From: Bhargavaea cecembensis
GTDB lineage: Bacteria; Bacillota; Bacilli; Bacillales_A; Planococcaceae
NCBI RefSeq assembly: GCF_000826125.2
Contig: NZ_LN651373.1
Location: forward strand, 274,981-338,980
Direction: 5' to 3'
DNA: 64,000 bases
A program made the translations under genes and the position numbers. Shown piece by piece: positions 33,551 through 42,507 of this stretch (position 1 is the first letter of the stretch; each line of letters begins with the position of its first letter). A model generated the notes under the pieces. That model did no database searches, was not told where the DNA came from, and was given only the letters and a program-made list of their open reading frames with translations.

Positions 33551-34978
33551 TCAATTCATGATCAACGTCGTGCCGACGAGCACAACGATTGTTACAAGGC
33601 CGATGAAGAGCGCGAATTTCCAGATGAACTTAATCCATGTAAGGTACGAGGTTTTAGTCATGACGAGTACCCCCATCAGGATGGCAACCGTCGGCGAGAT
33701 CAAGGATAGCATCGCGTTGGCCGACTGGTATGCAATGACAACAATTTCACGTCCGACACCCGCAAAGTCTGCGAGTGGTGCCATGATTCCCATCGATAGC
33801 GTGGCCAGTGCCGAACTGGACGGGATGAAGAATGATAGCACAAGATAGATGATATACGATGCAGCTGCGAACACGCTGGATGATGTATTGGATAAAACCG
33901 ATTCTCCTGCGTGCAACACAGTATCGGTGATCATCGCATCATTCATGACGACCGCCACGCCACGTGCAACTCCGATGATAATTGCCACACCGAGGAGGCC
34001 CTTTGCTCCGTCTATGAACGTATCAATGAACTCCTCCTCTTTAAACCTGGCAACGAATCCGACAAGGAGAGATGCGACAAGGAACACCGCACTCAGCTCG
34101 CCGAACCACCAGTTCATTGTGGGAATGAACGAAATTCCAAGTTCTCCCCACGGAAGAACGCCCCACATCATGACGACGAACGCGAGAATGAAGATTGCCA
34201 GTACAGCCTTTCGCTTCTTGGTGAAATCGAGCAGGTTGTCGAGATTGACGTCCTTCAGGAAAAACTTCTCGTTCTCTTCCTTTTGTGCGTAGACAAGTGA
34301 CTGCGTTGGATCCTTTTTTACTTTTTCGGCGTAACGCATTGTGAATAGAATGCCGGCAGGTATGTAGATAAGCAGCAGGACAATCCGTATGACAATTCCG
34401 TCGCCCATGGAAATTCCCGCAAAGCGGCTCGCAATCGCAACCGCGAATGGGTTCGCAAATGATGCCATCACCCCCAGCGCCGCTCCCAGTTTGATCACCG
34501 CTATCCCGGTAAGCGTGTCATATCCTGCCGCAAGCAGGACCGGGATTAACACGAGGAAGAATGGCAGCGTCTCCTCTTCAATTCCAAAACTTGCCCCTGC
34601 CAGGCTAAACATGAGCATCAATGCCGGGATTAGAAGCTTCTCGCGCCCTTTAAGCTTTCTGATCGCATGCCCGATGCCTGCATCAATCGCGCCGGTCTTC
34701 ATGACAACAGCCAGAAATCCACCGATGACAAGAGTGTATAAAATGATGTCGACTGACTCCATGAACCCATTGATCGGTGCCATGATAACGCCGCCAAATC
34801 CTTGGGGATGTGACTCGACCGTGTGATAGGTATCCGGAATCGGACGGTCTGTCCCATTGTTCGATTCGTACTCATACGTTCCGCCTGGTATTACCCAACT
34901 CAATAATGCGATGCCAATAATGATACATAAGATGATCGTATAAGTGGATGGCATTTTGAACTTCTGTTTCTTCTCCAT
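33551..34978 (-). CDS. YfcC-family membrane carrier
   Basis: 475 residues from ATG 34978, which has AGGGGG upstream; the frame is open to 35053. About twelve helices. IIGIALLSWVIPGGTYEYE near the N-terminus and the C-terminal FFIPSSSALATLSMGIMAPLAD are typical of the YfcC/C4-dicarboxylate (DcuC-like) and arginine/ornithine-type carriers. The operon partner pepD suggests amino acid or dipeptide exchange. The substrate is not deducible. Paralogue of the carrier at 44757. Confidence 0.85.
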   Translation of the reverse strand: MEKKQKFKMPSTYTIILCIIIGIALLSWVIPGGTYEYESNNGTDRPIPDTYHTVESHPQGFGGVIMAPINGFMESVDIILYTLVIGGFLAVVMKTGAIDAGIGHAIRKLKGREKLLIPALMLMFSLAGASFGIEEETLPFFLVLIPVLLAAGYDTLTGIAVIKLGAALGVMASFANPFAVAIASRFAGISMGDGIVIRIVLLLIYIPAGILFTMRYAEKVKKDPTQSLVYAQKEENEKFFLKDVNLDNLLDFTKKRKAVLAIFILAFVVMMWGVLPWGELGISFIPTMNWWFGELSAVFLVASLLVGFVARFKEEEFIDTFIDGAKGLLGVAIIIGVARGVAVVMNDAMITDTVLHAGESVLSNTSSSVFAAASYIIYLVLSFFIPSSSALATLSMGIMAPLADFAGVGREIVVIAYQSANAMLSLISPTVAILMGVLVMTKTSYLTWIKFIWKFALFIGLVTIVVLVGTTLIMN

Positions 34979-35007
34979 GAGTTGCCCCCTTGTAACGTGT
35001 AATATGA

Positions 35008-35056
35008 ATATGCGATATAAAGTCGCATATTTGCGATTGTGAAAGCGCTTCACATA
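35008..35056 (-). promoter_or_regulatory. Palindromes and cre-like site upstream of the carrier-pepD operon
   Basis: A perfect 8-bp inverted repeat ATATGCGA / TCGCATAT (35008-35015 with 35023-35030) is followed by further GCGA boxes and by TGTGAAAGCGCTTCACA (about 35038-35054), a near-palindrome with a cre-type core. These are candidate operator and CcpA sites for the minus-strand operon. Confidence 0.5.
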
Positions 35057-35238
35057 AAAGTAAACGCTAATATCGCAAAGAAGTCATTATACAGTCTGTC
35101 TATATAAAGTCAGGTTGAGTAGACAGGGGGAGGGAAGAGGATGTGACTACTGATTGTGCAGCCGTGGACGTCTTAAGTCTGAAAAAGTTAATAAATAGAG
35201 TCAGGTAGAAGAACTGAGAGCAAGAGAGGAGCCTGCCC

Positions 35239-36417
35239 ATGACCGACCGTGAATCATTGGAACAGCTGCTGATGGATACTGAGTTACTTGACCGATTGGA
35301 AGCAAGAGTTAGCGGCTTTAATATGTTTGAGACGCTGGGGTTGGTGAATGCCGAGATTCGGCATAGCAATATGCTGGCCTGGCTGATGTCGCCTAAAGAG
35401 AATCATGGCTTGGACGATGTGTTTTTAAAGCGGTTGATGCAAGAGGTGTTTTACTTGAATCCCGGATCGTTCGGGTATTCACAATTGAGTCTGTTTGATA
35501 TCTCCCTGATGGATTACGGCACGTTCACCGTACGGCGGGAGTATCGGCATATGGATCTGTTGCTGGTGTCGGACGTCGAGAAAGTGGTGATCGTCATTGA
35601 AAACAAGATTTGGAGCTCTGAGTCCGATCACCAATTGGGTGATTATCACAGCAAGATCCAGCAGGAGTTCTCGGATTACCACCAGGTCTTTCTGTTTTTG
35701 ACGCAGACCGGTGATGAGGCGAGTGATGCGGAGAACTGGATTAGCGTCACGTACGAGGATGTTTTGCGGGTGCTTGAGAAGAGCGTGTCGTTGAAGAAGA
35801 ATGAACTTTCGCCGGCGGTCACGTCATTTATAGAGCAGTATCAGGAAGTGCTGAGGAGGTATATCGTGGGAGACGAGGAACTCGGTCGCATTGCAAGGGA
35901 GATCTATTCAAAGCATAAGCGGGCGCTGGACTTGATTTATGAATACAAGCCGGATGTATATTCAGAGGTGACGGACGCGGCTGAGGAGCGGTTGAAGGGG
36001 ACTGACGGAATCATCATTGATTCGAAAACGAAAAATCGGGTGCGTTTCGTCACAGAAAAGATGGATCCGTACATCGACCGGGTCAGCACTTGGACGGAGA
36101 GCGGTCGGATTCTCTTATTTGAACTAAGGAGCCGGAACGAAAAAGTTGTCCTTAAATTGCTTGTCGGGCCAGGACAAGAAGAAGTGCGGGAGCGGTATTT
36201 TGGGTTGAAAGACAAGCACCCGGCTATTATGAAACGGGCACTTGGACAGTTGACCCCGAAAATCACTCAAGTGTATGCTACAGATCTCGTGCCCCGAAAG
36301 ACCTTTAGAGACCTGGAGGAGGACACCGGTGCCATTGTCGACCGGGCACTGGAGAACTTGGACAGGTTCCTGAAGGAGGAGCTGCCGAAGATTGAGCGGG
36401 TGGTGGAAGAGGAGTAG
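35239..36417 (+). CDS. PDDEXK-family nuclease-like protein, copy B
   Basis: 392 residues, collinear with the gene at 2725 from end to end. Shared: GFNMFETLGLVNAEIRHSNM with LAWLMSPKENHGL, YRHMDLLL (D106) and VIVIENKIWSSES (E121-x-K123), plus IVGDEEL and KHKRALDLIYEYKPD. The GC content is higher than in the 2725 copy, so this one is either older in this genome or from another source. GAGAGGAG precedes the ATG. It sits alone between a carrier operon and a LysR gene. Function unknown; nuclease activity is inferred from the motif. Confidence 0.75.
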   Translation: MTDRESLEQLLMDTELLDRLEARVSGFNMFETLGLVNAEIRHSNMLAWLMSPKENHGLDDVFLKRLMQEVFYLNPGSFGYSQLSLFDISLMDYGTFTVRREYRHMDLLLVSDVEKVVIVIENKIWSSESDHQLGDYHSKIQQEFSDYHQVFLFLTQTGDEASDAENWISVTYEDVLRVLEKSVSLKKNELSPAVTSFIEQYQEVLRRYIVGDEELGRIAREIYSKHKRALDLIYEYKPDVYSEVTDAAEERLKGTDGIIIDSKTKNRVRFVTEKMDPYIDRVSTWTESGRILLFELRSRNEKVVLKLLVGPGQEEVRERYFGLKDKHPAIMKRALGQLTPKITQVYATDLVPRKTFRDLEEDTGAIVDRALENLDRFLKEELPKIERVVEEE

Positions 36418-36433
36418 GAACTTTTGCTCCTCC

Positions 36434-37306
36434 TCACTCCACCATCCCCCAAAACCGTTCCGCCGCCCTCGTAACGGGGGCGTTTTTTAATTTCACGAGA
36501 ATGGGTTCGACGTGGTATTCGATCTTGGGGAGTTCGTAGATTTTCAGGTTGTTGAAGAACATGGATTTGTAGTGCATGCCCGGGATGATGGAGACGCCGA
36601 GGCCGCGGTTGACGAGGGCGACGGCGAGCGGAACGTCTTTGCATTCGGCGACGATGTCGGGTTTCAGGCCGAGCGTTTCGAATGCGCGAAGGACGGCGGT
36701 GGAGAAGGAGTAGCCTTCCATGGCGCTGAGCAGGATGAACGGGAGCCGGGCGATTTCTTCGAATGACGGTTTGTCGGACAGTTTGTCGGACCAAGACTCG
36801 GGGGCGAGCAGGACAGCCGGCTGGGTTTTCAGCTTTTTTGTTTCAACTTCTTCCAGTTTGGCGGGGCTTAGGATCAGCGCGAGATCGAGATCCCGCTGGC
36901 GTAGCTTGGCGAGCAGTCCTTCCGAGTCCCCTGTGGTGATTTCCAGGTGGGTTTTCGGGAATTCATCGCGGAAAGAGGCGATGAATTCGACCAGCAGGTT
37001 GTAGCAGGCGGAAGAAACGCCGATTCGCACGGTCCCCGCGGTGCCGGATTCGATTTCCCCGATGCGGCGCTTGATGTCGTCCATCCCGCTCAGCAGCTGC
37101 TCGGCGTATTCATAGAGCAGCCGGCCGGACTCCGTCACTTCCCATTTCTGGCGGTAGCGATGGATCAGCACCGTGCCCAGCTCCAATTCGAGCTTCTTCA
37201 ATAGCTGGCTCAGCGGCGGCTGTGCGATGTGGAGCGCTTCCGCCGCTTTGGAAATGTTCCCGTGCTTTACGATTTCCCGATAATATTGTAGTTGACGGAT
37301 ATCCAT
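36434..37306 (-). CDS. LysR-family transcriptional regulator
   Basis: 290 residues with the standard LysR helix-turn-helix (IVKHGNISKAAEALHIAQPPLSQLLKKLE, read in two parts) and a periplasmic-binding-like effector domain. It is transcribed divergently from the membrane protein at 37422, which it probably controls. The shared 115-bp region is AT-rich and contains the dyad ATAATA...TATTAT (about 37335-37365), a possible LysR site. Confidence 0.9.
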   Translation of the reverse strand: MDIRQLQYYREIVKHGNISKAAEALHIAQPPLSQLLKKLELELGTVLIHRYRQKWEVTESGRLLYEYAEQLLSGMDDIKRRIGEIESGTAGTVRIGVSSACYNLLVEFIASFRDEFPKTHLEITTGDSEGLLAKLRQRDLDLALILSPAKLEEVETKKLKTQPAVLLAPESWSDKLSDKPSFEEIARLPFILLSAMEGYSFSTAVLRAFETLGLKPDIVAECKDVPLAVALVNRGLGVSIIPGMHYKSMFFNNLKIYELPKIEYHVEPILVKLKNAPVTRAAERFWGMVE

Positions 37307-37421
37307 TTAATCAGCTCCGTTATATGTTATTGGATATAATACTACTACCAAATAGATATTATTAGTATAACGAGGATTGTGATAACATAGAAAGCATAGT
37401 CTTAGAACAGCGAGGGATGTA

Positions 37422-38219
37422 ATGAATCATATTCATGTAACGATCAAACGGCTTTCCTTGTACGTGGTCGGCCTGTTTTTCCTGTCACTTGGCGTCAGCT
37501 TCTCAATCCTGGCCAGCTTCGGCGTCTCGCCGGTGTCTTCGCTCGCCTATGCATTCTCACTGACAACGGGCCTGTCGGTCGGCATGATGACCATCGTCGC
37601 CAATCTGTTGTTTATTATCCTGCAAATTATAATCAGCAAACGGTTCAACCCACGCGAAGCAATCGTTCAATTGATGATTGCCTTTTTATTTGGCTTCTTT
37701 ATGGACCTCACTCTCTATCTTCTGCAACTCCTCCCCGTCTCTGAAACCCCGGCGGTCCGCGTGCTGTTCCTGATCGTCAGCCTCTTTGTTGTGGCCGTCG
37801 GACTGCTCGGCTATACGAGCGTGAAGCTCCCGCTCATGCCATACGATGAACTGACCGCCGTCATCGCTACACGGTTTAAATGGGCCTTCGGCAAAGCCAA
37901 AATCACGAGCGACCTCCTGAACGTCGTCCTCGCCGGTCTCGTCTGCCTGACCTTCATCCGGACACTCGGCTCGATCGGCATCGGCACTGTGGTGGCTGCT
38001 GTCTTCATCGGCAAAATCCTCGGCTGGCTGATTGTCCACTTCCGGGAACCGATGTTGGCCTGGGTGTACCGGGGGCGTGAAGACCTCCAGGTCACGACCA
38101 TCGCCATGCAAGCAGAACAAGCAGTACTGGAAGAAAAAGAAATAGCCGAACGCGAACGTCTGGATGCGCTGAAGCATGCAGCTTCGGTGCAAGTGAAGGA
38201 TGAGGACTGGTCGGTTTAA
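37422..38219 (+). CDS. YczE/YitT-like integral membrane protein
   Basis: 265 residues with five to six helices (LSLYVVGLFFLSLGVSFSIL, MMTIVANLLFIILQIII, VRVLFLIVSLFVVAVGLLGYT). The pattern GLFFLSLGVSFSILASFGVSPVSSL (read in two parts) and the loop LMPYDELTAVIATRF match the YczE/YyaS group of Firmicute membrane proteins. The hydrophilic tail is about 45 residues. The function of the family is not settled. It is divergent from a LysR regulator. Confidence 0.8.
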   Translation: MNHIHVTIKRLSLYVVGLFFLSLGVSFSILASFGVSPVSSLAYAFSLTTGLSVGMMTIVANLLFIILQIIISKRFNPREAIVQLMIAFLFGFFMDLTLYLLQLLPVSETPAVRVLFLIVSLFVVAVGLLGYTSVKLPLMPYDELTAVIATRFKWAFGKAKITSDLLNVVLAGLVCLTFIRTLGSIGIGTVVAAVFIGKILGWLIVHFREPMLAWVYRGREDLQVTTIAMQAEQAVLEEKEIAERERLDALKHAASVQVKDEDWSV

Positions 38220-38261
38220 ATTAATAATTTAAGGAACGGTTATCCGTTCCCAAATGCAAAC

Positions 38262-38297
38262 ACACGCGCATCTCACTTGAGGTGGGCGTGTTTCATT
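38262..38297 (+). terminator. Rho-independent terminator
   Basis: A 12-bp two-part stem (38262-38267 with 38286-38291; 38269-38274 with 38279-38284) ends in TTTCATT. A second perfect 7-bp hairpin, GGAACGG-TTAT-CCGTTCC, lies just before it at 38233-38250. Confidence 0.75.
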
Positions 38298-38396
38298 ATC
38301 CCCTAAGCGAACCAAAACTGCGTTCTGTATGGAAGGTGAGCTGGAAGAGAAGTTCAGGAATAAATGGTTGACTGGTATTCATAAATTTTGATAAGC

Positions 38397-38437
38397 AGTG
38401 TCAGAGAGTGCTAAGATAAGAAATAAGGAGTGACACT
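38397..38437 (+). promoter_or_regulatory. Inverted repeat around the hicA ribosome binding site
   Basis: AGTGTCA (38397-38403) and TGACACT (38431-38437) are perfect complements 27 bp apart, flanking AAGGAG (38424-38429). It may be a HicB operator or an RNA hairpin. A TTGACT at 38368 with GATAAG at 38390 is a weak promoter candidate. Confidence 0.45.
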
Positions 38438-38462
38438 ACACATGGTGCGGATGTGATTCATA

Positions 38463-38714
38463 TTGGGCAAAAGCGATAAGTTGTATGAGCTGATAAAGAG
38501 AAATCCGAAAGACCACTCTTTCAAGGCTTTGAAATCTTTGTTAGAGAAATACGGGTTTATCGTCAAACCAGGAAAGGGTTCTCATCATTCAGTTCGACAT
38601 CCTGTATACAAAGATCTGACTTGGACCCTTTCTGAGCGAAAGCCGATGAAGGTTTTTCATGCGAAAGAAGTGGTTAGACTGGTTGAGGAGGTTATGCAGC
38701 GTGAAAACCATTAA
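38463..38714 (+). CDS. hicA: HicA-type mRNA interferase toxin
   Basis: 83 residues. HicA features are the double-stranded-RNA-binding-like fold pattern KALKSLLEKYGFIVKPGKGSHH, with the catalytic histidine in GSHHSVRHP, and the end KPMKVFHAKEVVRLVEEV. It cleaves mRNA when released from HicB. An in-frame stop at 38454 leaves TTG 38463 as the only plausible start. AAGGAG is rather far (about 33 bp), so expression may be low. It overlaps hicB by 14 bp. Confidence 0.85.
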   Translation: MGKSDKLYELIKRNPKDHSFKALKSLLEKYGFIVKPGKGSHHSVRHPVYKDLTWTLSERKPMKVFHAKEVVRLVEEVMQRENH

Positions 38715-39279
38715 TATGACACTTGATGAATTCCTGGACCAGGACTATCAAACCGTAATCACTCCGTATCACGATCGGGAGTATGATGAAAAAGGATTTG
38801 TCATCACCTGTCCCGAACTTCCGGGAATTAAAGTCTTTGAAGAGTCGATTTCTGAAGGGATGGAAGAACTGCGTGAAGCCAAAATTGCATGGTATGAAAT
38901 GATGGAGGAAATGCACGCTTCAATTCCTCTGCCTAAAGTAGAAGAACCGCCTTCAGGAAGGTTGACACTTCGGTTGCCGGTTTCTCTGCATGAGCAAGTG
39001 ACCCGGTATGCAGATCTCAATAAACAATCCCTCAACAATGCAATTAATTCATTGATCGCAGAAGGTCTGCATTCATTCGATAACCGGGCGATTGTGGCTC
39101 AGTTAAAACAAATTAATGAACAAACTAAACGTTACCAAGTCACCGTGGCATTTAAAGATGAAGGTATTCGTCCCTATGACTTGCCCTCCAAAAACCTTTT
39201 TAAAAGAAAGAAAAGAAATAGGCATGCTGACCGCGCTTCGAATGTGAAAGTCAAGTTTGATGAGGCGCGTTTTCATTAA
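38701..39279 (+). CDS. hicB: HicB-type antitoxin with long C-terminal extension
   Basis: 192 residues from GTG 38701 (GAGGAGGT just upstream). The N-terminal partial RNase H-like HicB fold (GFVITCPELPGIKVFEESIS...EELREAKIAWYEMM) neutralises HicA. A ribbon-helix-helix DNA-binding domain follows (RLTLRLPVSLHEQVTRYADL to SLIAEGL, about residues 87-123). Some 70 further residues (124-192), with YQVTVAFKDEGIRPYDLPSK and a basic cluster FKRKKRNR, are not part of ordinary HicB. They could be a chaperone-addiction segment for the SecB-like protein encoded next. Confidence 0.85.
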   Translation: MKTINMTLDEFLDQDYQTVITPYHDREYDEKGFVITCPELPGIKVFEESISEGMEELREAKIAWYEMMEEMHASIPLPKVEEPPSGRLTLRLPVSLHEQVTRYADLNKQSLNNAINSLIAEGLHSFDNRAIVAQLKQINEQTKRYQVTVAFKDEGIRPYDLPSKNLFKRKKRNRHADRASNVKVKFDEARFH

Positions 39280-39300
39280 GACTGTGGAGGCGATGAGCGG

Positions 39301-39675
39301 ATGGAAAAAGAAGTGAATATCAAAATTTTAGATATAGAATTGGAAGAGCTATCACTTAAAAAAACTGAGAATCGGACCTCGCTTGCTGCAAATAAGCAAA
39401 TGACCTATAGAATTGAAGGAAAAGTGGTTTCGCTTATTTGCGACTTTGACTTCGCTTTGGATGAACTTCGCTTAAAGTTTATATACAGGTATGTCATTGC
39501 CATGGAAAGTCTAGAGGAAAAAGAGATTAAACAATTTATCGAATCTGAAGAAGACGAATTGTTATATCCAATCTACAATAAAGCTTCAGCGCTTGTTAGC
39601 AAGTTAACGGATGAAGTTCACACATTTCCTTTCGCAGCCTCTATGTGGTTATGGGCGGGAGAGTCAGAGGTTTAA
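39301..39675 (+). CDS. SecB-like chaperone candidate of a toxin-antitoxin-chaperone module
   Basis: 124 residues, 21 bp after hicB, with GGAGGCGATGA upstream. The arrangement of strands (VNIKILDIELEELSLKKTEN; MTYRIEGKVVSLICDFDF; LRLKFIYRYVIAMESLEEKE) followed by FIESEEDELLYPIYNKASAL, VSKLTDEVHTFPFAA and MWLW resembles SecB-fold proteins, where an FxxxG...LxPYxR...FP block closes the sheet. Solitary SecB-like proteins are known partners of toxin-antitoxin loci (TAC systems), including hicAB types as I recall. The assignment is by pattern only. It could also be an unrelated immunity-type protein. Confidence 0.5.
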   Translation: MEKEVNIKILDIELEELSLKKTENRTSLAANKQMTYRIEGKVVSLICDFDFALDELRLKFIYRYVIAMESLEEKEIKQFIESEEDELLYPIYNKASALVSKLTDEVHTFPFAASMWLWAGESEV

Positions 39676-39723
39676 TTGGCCAGCTGGCAGGGTGCCATAG
39701 ACAAGTGACAAGATACACATAAA

Positions 39724-39757
39724 AAACACGCACATCTCGCCTGAGATACGCGTGTTT
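39724..39757. terminator. Bidirectional terminator between convergent genes
   Basis: AAACACGC (39724-39731) pairs with GCGTGTTT (39750-39757), with an inner ATCTC/GAGAT helix, and A/T runs lie on both sides. It resembles the terminator at 38262. Confidence 0.75.
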
Positions 39758-39762
39758 TCTTC

Positions 39763-40998
39763 TTAAAGTTGTTTAACGAACTGTCCACCCTTAATAACCA
39801 CCCGAATATTCCCCTGATCCGCCAGCACATACACATCCTCCAACGGATTCCCGTCCACGATCACGACGTCTGCCAGTTTTCCTTCTTCCAATGTGCCGAC
39901 TTTATCTTCCCAGCCCATGCACTCCGCGGCGACTTTTGTGGAGGCGACGATGGCGTCCATCGGGGTCATGCCGTCATCGACCATGAGGCCGAGTTCGCGG
40001 AGGTTGGTGCCGTGTTTGAAGACGCCGGCGTCGGTGCCCATGGCGATTTTCACGCCGGCTTTGTAGGCGCGGGCGAAGCTTTCTTTGTGGGCTTCAATGA
40101 CTTCCTTCGCTTTCTCGACGGCGGATTGTGGCATGCCGACTTCATCGGCCGTTTCGAGGACAGAGACGGGCGCCAGCAGGGTCGGCACCAGGTACGTTCC
40201 GTGTTCCTTCATTAATTCTATCGCTTCCTCGTCAATGTAAATCCCGTGTTCGATCGAGTGCACGCCGGCACGGACGGCGTTTTTGATGCCTTCCGCTCCC
40301 TGCGCGTGAGCCATGACTTTGACGCCTTTGCGGAAGCGGGCTTCTTCGACGATGGCCGAGAGTTCCTCGAACGAGTACTGGGTGAATTCCGGGTGGTCGG
40401 TCGGGCTCATGACGCCGCCGGTTGCGTGGACCTTGATCACTTCGGCGCCGGCACGGAGCATTTCGCGTGTTTTCTTGCGCACTTCGTCGACGCCGTCCGC
40501 GATTCCGTTCGGCATGCCACGGTAGCCGGAAGGGGAGATGTCGAGCACGTCGCCGTTGATCTGCATGCCGTCGCCGTGGCCGCCCGTGATCGTGAGTGCG
40601 TTGATGCTGAGCTGGACGCGCGGTCCGTTGATGAGCCCGTCATCGATCGCGCGCTTGACGCCGAGGTCTGTGCCGAGTGCATCGCGGACGGATGTGACGC
40701 CTGCATCGAGCGTCGCTTTCATGTATTTCATTGCCTGGTAATACATGTAGCTGAACGGTGTGGTGAGCCGCTTTTCGAGCGGAGCGTATTCAAACATCAT
40801 GTGGATGTGCGTGTCGATGAAGCCCGGAAGGACCGTCTTGCCGGCTGCGTCGATGACCGTTTCGTCGCCGGATTTCGTGTAGCCCGAAGCGTCCCCGACA
40901 TACGCGATCTTGTCGCCATCCGTGACGACGATTCCCTGTATCGGCTCGCTGCCTGTCCCGTCGATGATCGATCCGTTTTCAATGATGGTCTTTGTCAT
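39763..40998 (-). CDS. Amidohydrolase-superfamily metal hydrolase (prolidase/imidazolonepropionase-like)
   Basis: 411 residues from ATG 40998, 8 bp after GGAGG; the frame continues upstream to 41013. The metal-site motif is GFIDTHIHMMFEY, the carboxylated-lysine region AEVIKVHATGGVMSPTDH, then VMAHAQGAEGI, HSIEHGIYID and MGTDAGVFKHG. This family hydrolyses cyclic amides or dipeptides ending in Pro or Arg. The membrane carrier gene 27 bp upstream on the same strand forms an operon with it, suggesting uptake and breakdown of one compound. Confidence 0.88.
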   Translation of the reverse strand: MTKTIIENGSIIDGTGSEPIQGIVVTDGDKIAYVGDASGYTKSGDETVIDAAGKTVLPGFIDTHIHMMFEYAPLEKRLTTPFSYMYYQAMKYMKATLDAGVTSVRDALGTDLGVKRAIDDGLINGPRVQLSINALTITGGHGDGMQINGDVLDISPSGYRGMPNGIADGVDEVRKKTREMLRAGAEVIKVHATGGVMSPTDHPEFTQYSFEELSAIVEEARFRKGVKVMAHAQGAEGIKNAVRAGVHSIEHGIYIDEEAIELMKEHGTYLVPTLLAPVSVLETADEVGMPQSAVEKAKEVIEAHKESFARAYKAGVKIAMGTDAGVFKHGTNLRELGLMVDDGMTPMDAIVASTKVAAECMGWEDKVGTLEEGKLADVVIVDGNPLEDVYVLADQGNIRVVIKGGQFVKQL

Positions 40999-41025
40999 GA
41001 TGAATTCCTCCAATAATAGATGGTT

Positions 41026-42198
41026 TTACAAGAATGAAATCAGAATGCCTGCCACGACGACCGACGCGATCGTCACTGTCGTGAAACCGCCGATCAGCAT
41101 CGGCGTCAGCAGTTCGTTGAAGATCATCTTTTCTTCTTTCTCCGAGCGGGCGGTGCTCCGGGCCACCTCTTCGCACATGATGTAGTCCGCCGGGAAGCCG
41201 AACAGCGCGGTCAGCGCGACCGGCATCCCTTTGTACGGATCCCACTTCACGAGCTTCGAACCGACGAATCCGCCGAGCGCGATGCCCGCCGTTCCGAGGA
41301 CGATGATGCCCGCAACTGCCGGCAATTGCTCCAGTACTTCCTGCGGTGATACGCCCGCCATCGATCCAATGACGACGAAAATGATTCCGAGCATCGTGAT
41401 CGTGAACGAATTCGCCTTCACGAGCGACTCCTGCTCGAGGAACCCGATCTTCGCTCCGATGATCCCAAACGCGAGGCACCACAGGCTGTAGTGGATCGGC
41501 GTCACGCTGCCGAGCACGACGCCGAGCGCACCGACGAGAAAGACGAAGAACAGGCGGATCGTCATGCTGGAGCGCACCGGTCCGAGCTTTTTCGTCTCGG
41601 CTTCCTCGGTGGAAGACGTGCCGTTCATCGGTTTGAACGACCCGTCATCAATCTGGCCGAGCAAGCGCTTGGCGTAGGAACGCATGAAATTCAGCGCGAG
41701 CGGCATCCCGATGAGGCCCTGGAACGCCACAATGAGGGCGGGGATGAGGGCGACCGTGCCGAGGTTGAGCTCCTGCAGTTTCTCGGTCGTGATGATCATC
41801 GCCACGATGCCGCCGCTGAGCGGCCCCATCCCGGCAACCGCCGTTTCAAAGTTGAACACGAGCGGAATGACGGTGAAGATGAGTGCGGCGGCGATGATGA
41901 TGCCGGACAGGGAAATGACGACCGCGCGGTACTGCTCGCGGAGCACCTTCATTGGAATGAGCGTGCCCATATGGACAATCGCCGGTCCGATCAAAATCGC
42001 CCCAAGCACGGCAAACTGCGAACTTTCCAAGAGATCCGCAGGGAAAATGCCCGTCCAGGATAGGACCATGAAGCTGACCATCGCCGTGAGCAGCATCGGA
42101 ATCCGCGCCCGCGACACAATCGACAGCCACTCCCCGAACGCAATCAAGGCAAAGATCAAGACCGTGGCAACAAGAGGCGAGTGAATGATGTCTGACAT
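41026..42198 (-). CDS. Integral membrane carrier, sodium:solute symporter-like
   Basis: 390 residues with about ten helices arranged as two similar halves around a polar loop (GSFKPMNGTSSTEEAETKKL). The glycine-rich LSGGIVAMIITTEKLQELNLG and GFPADYIMCEEVARS segments look like paired substrate-site motifs. Such duplicated carriers include glutamate and related symporters, but I cannot name the family with certainty. It is the first gene of the operon with the amidohydrolase. Confidence 0.7.
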   Translation of the reverse strand: MSDIIHSPLVATVLIFALIAFGEWLSIVSRARIPMLLTAMVSFMVLSWTGIFPADLLESSQFAVLGAILIGPAIVHMGTLIPMKVLREQYRAVVISLSGIIIAAALIFTVIPLVFNFETAVAGMGPLSGGIVAMIITTEKLQELNLGTVALIPALIVAFQGLIGMPLALNFMRSYAKRLLGQIDDGSFKPMNGTSSTEEAETKKLGPVRSSMTIRLFFVFLVGALGVVLGSVTPIHYSLWCLAFGIIGAKIGFLEQESLVKANSFTITMLGIIFVVIGSMAGVSPQEVLEQLPAVAGIIVLGTAGIALGGFVGSKLVKWDPYKGMPVALTALFGFPADYIMCEEVARSTARSEKEEKMIFNELLTPMLIGGFTTVTIASVVVAGILISFL

Positions 42199-42507
42199 GG
42201 GGTGTCCTTCTTTCTATTCAGGATCGAGTGTAGACAGGGTAAATGTGTTGACCGCACTAATTCTACTTACCTGAATTCGTTAAGTCAATGAAATTTTCAG
42301 AGATATATCGCATAAAGTATTTTGTAAGCGTTATCTTTTCAGATGGTACCGTCCGTGCCTTTTAAGAGCGTGATATCGGTGAAAATAAACGAGGAAAGAC
42401 AGTGAGGGATCTAAATCTGCTCGTTTCAATAGGATGGGTTGATGGCCGTTTAAAATGATCAGGTGAGGGGAATAATGGAAATATCGATACCGGACGGAGG
42501 AAAAGGA

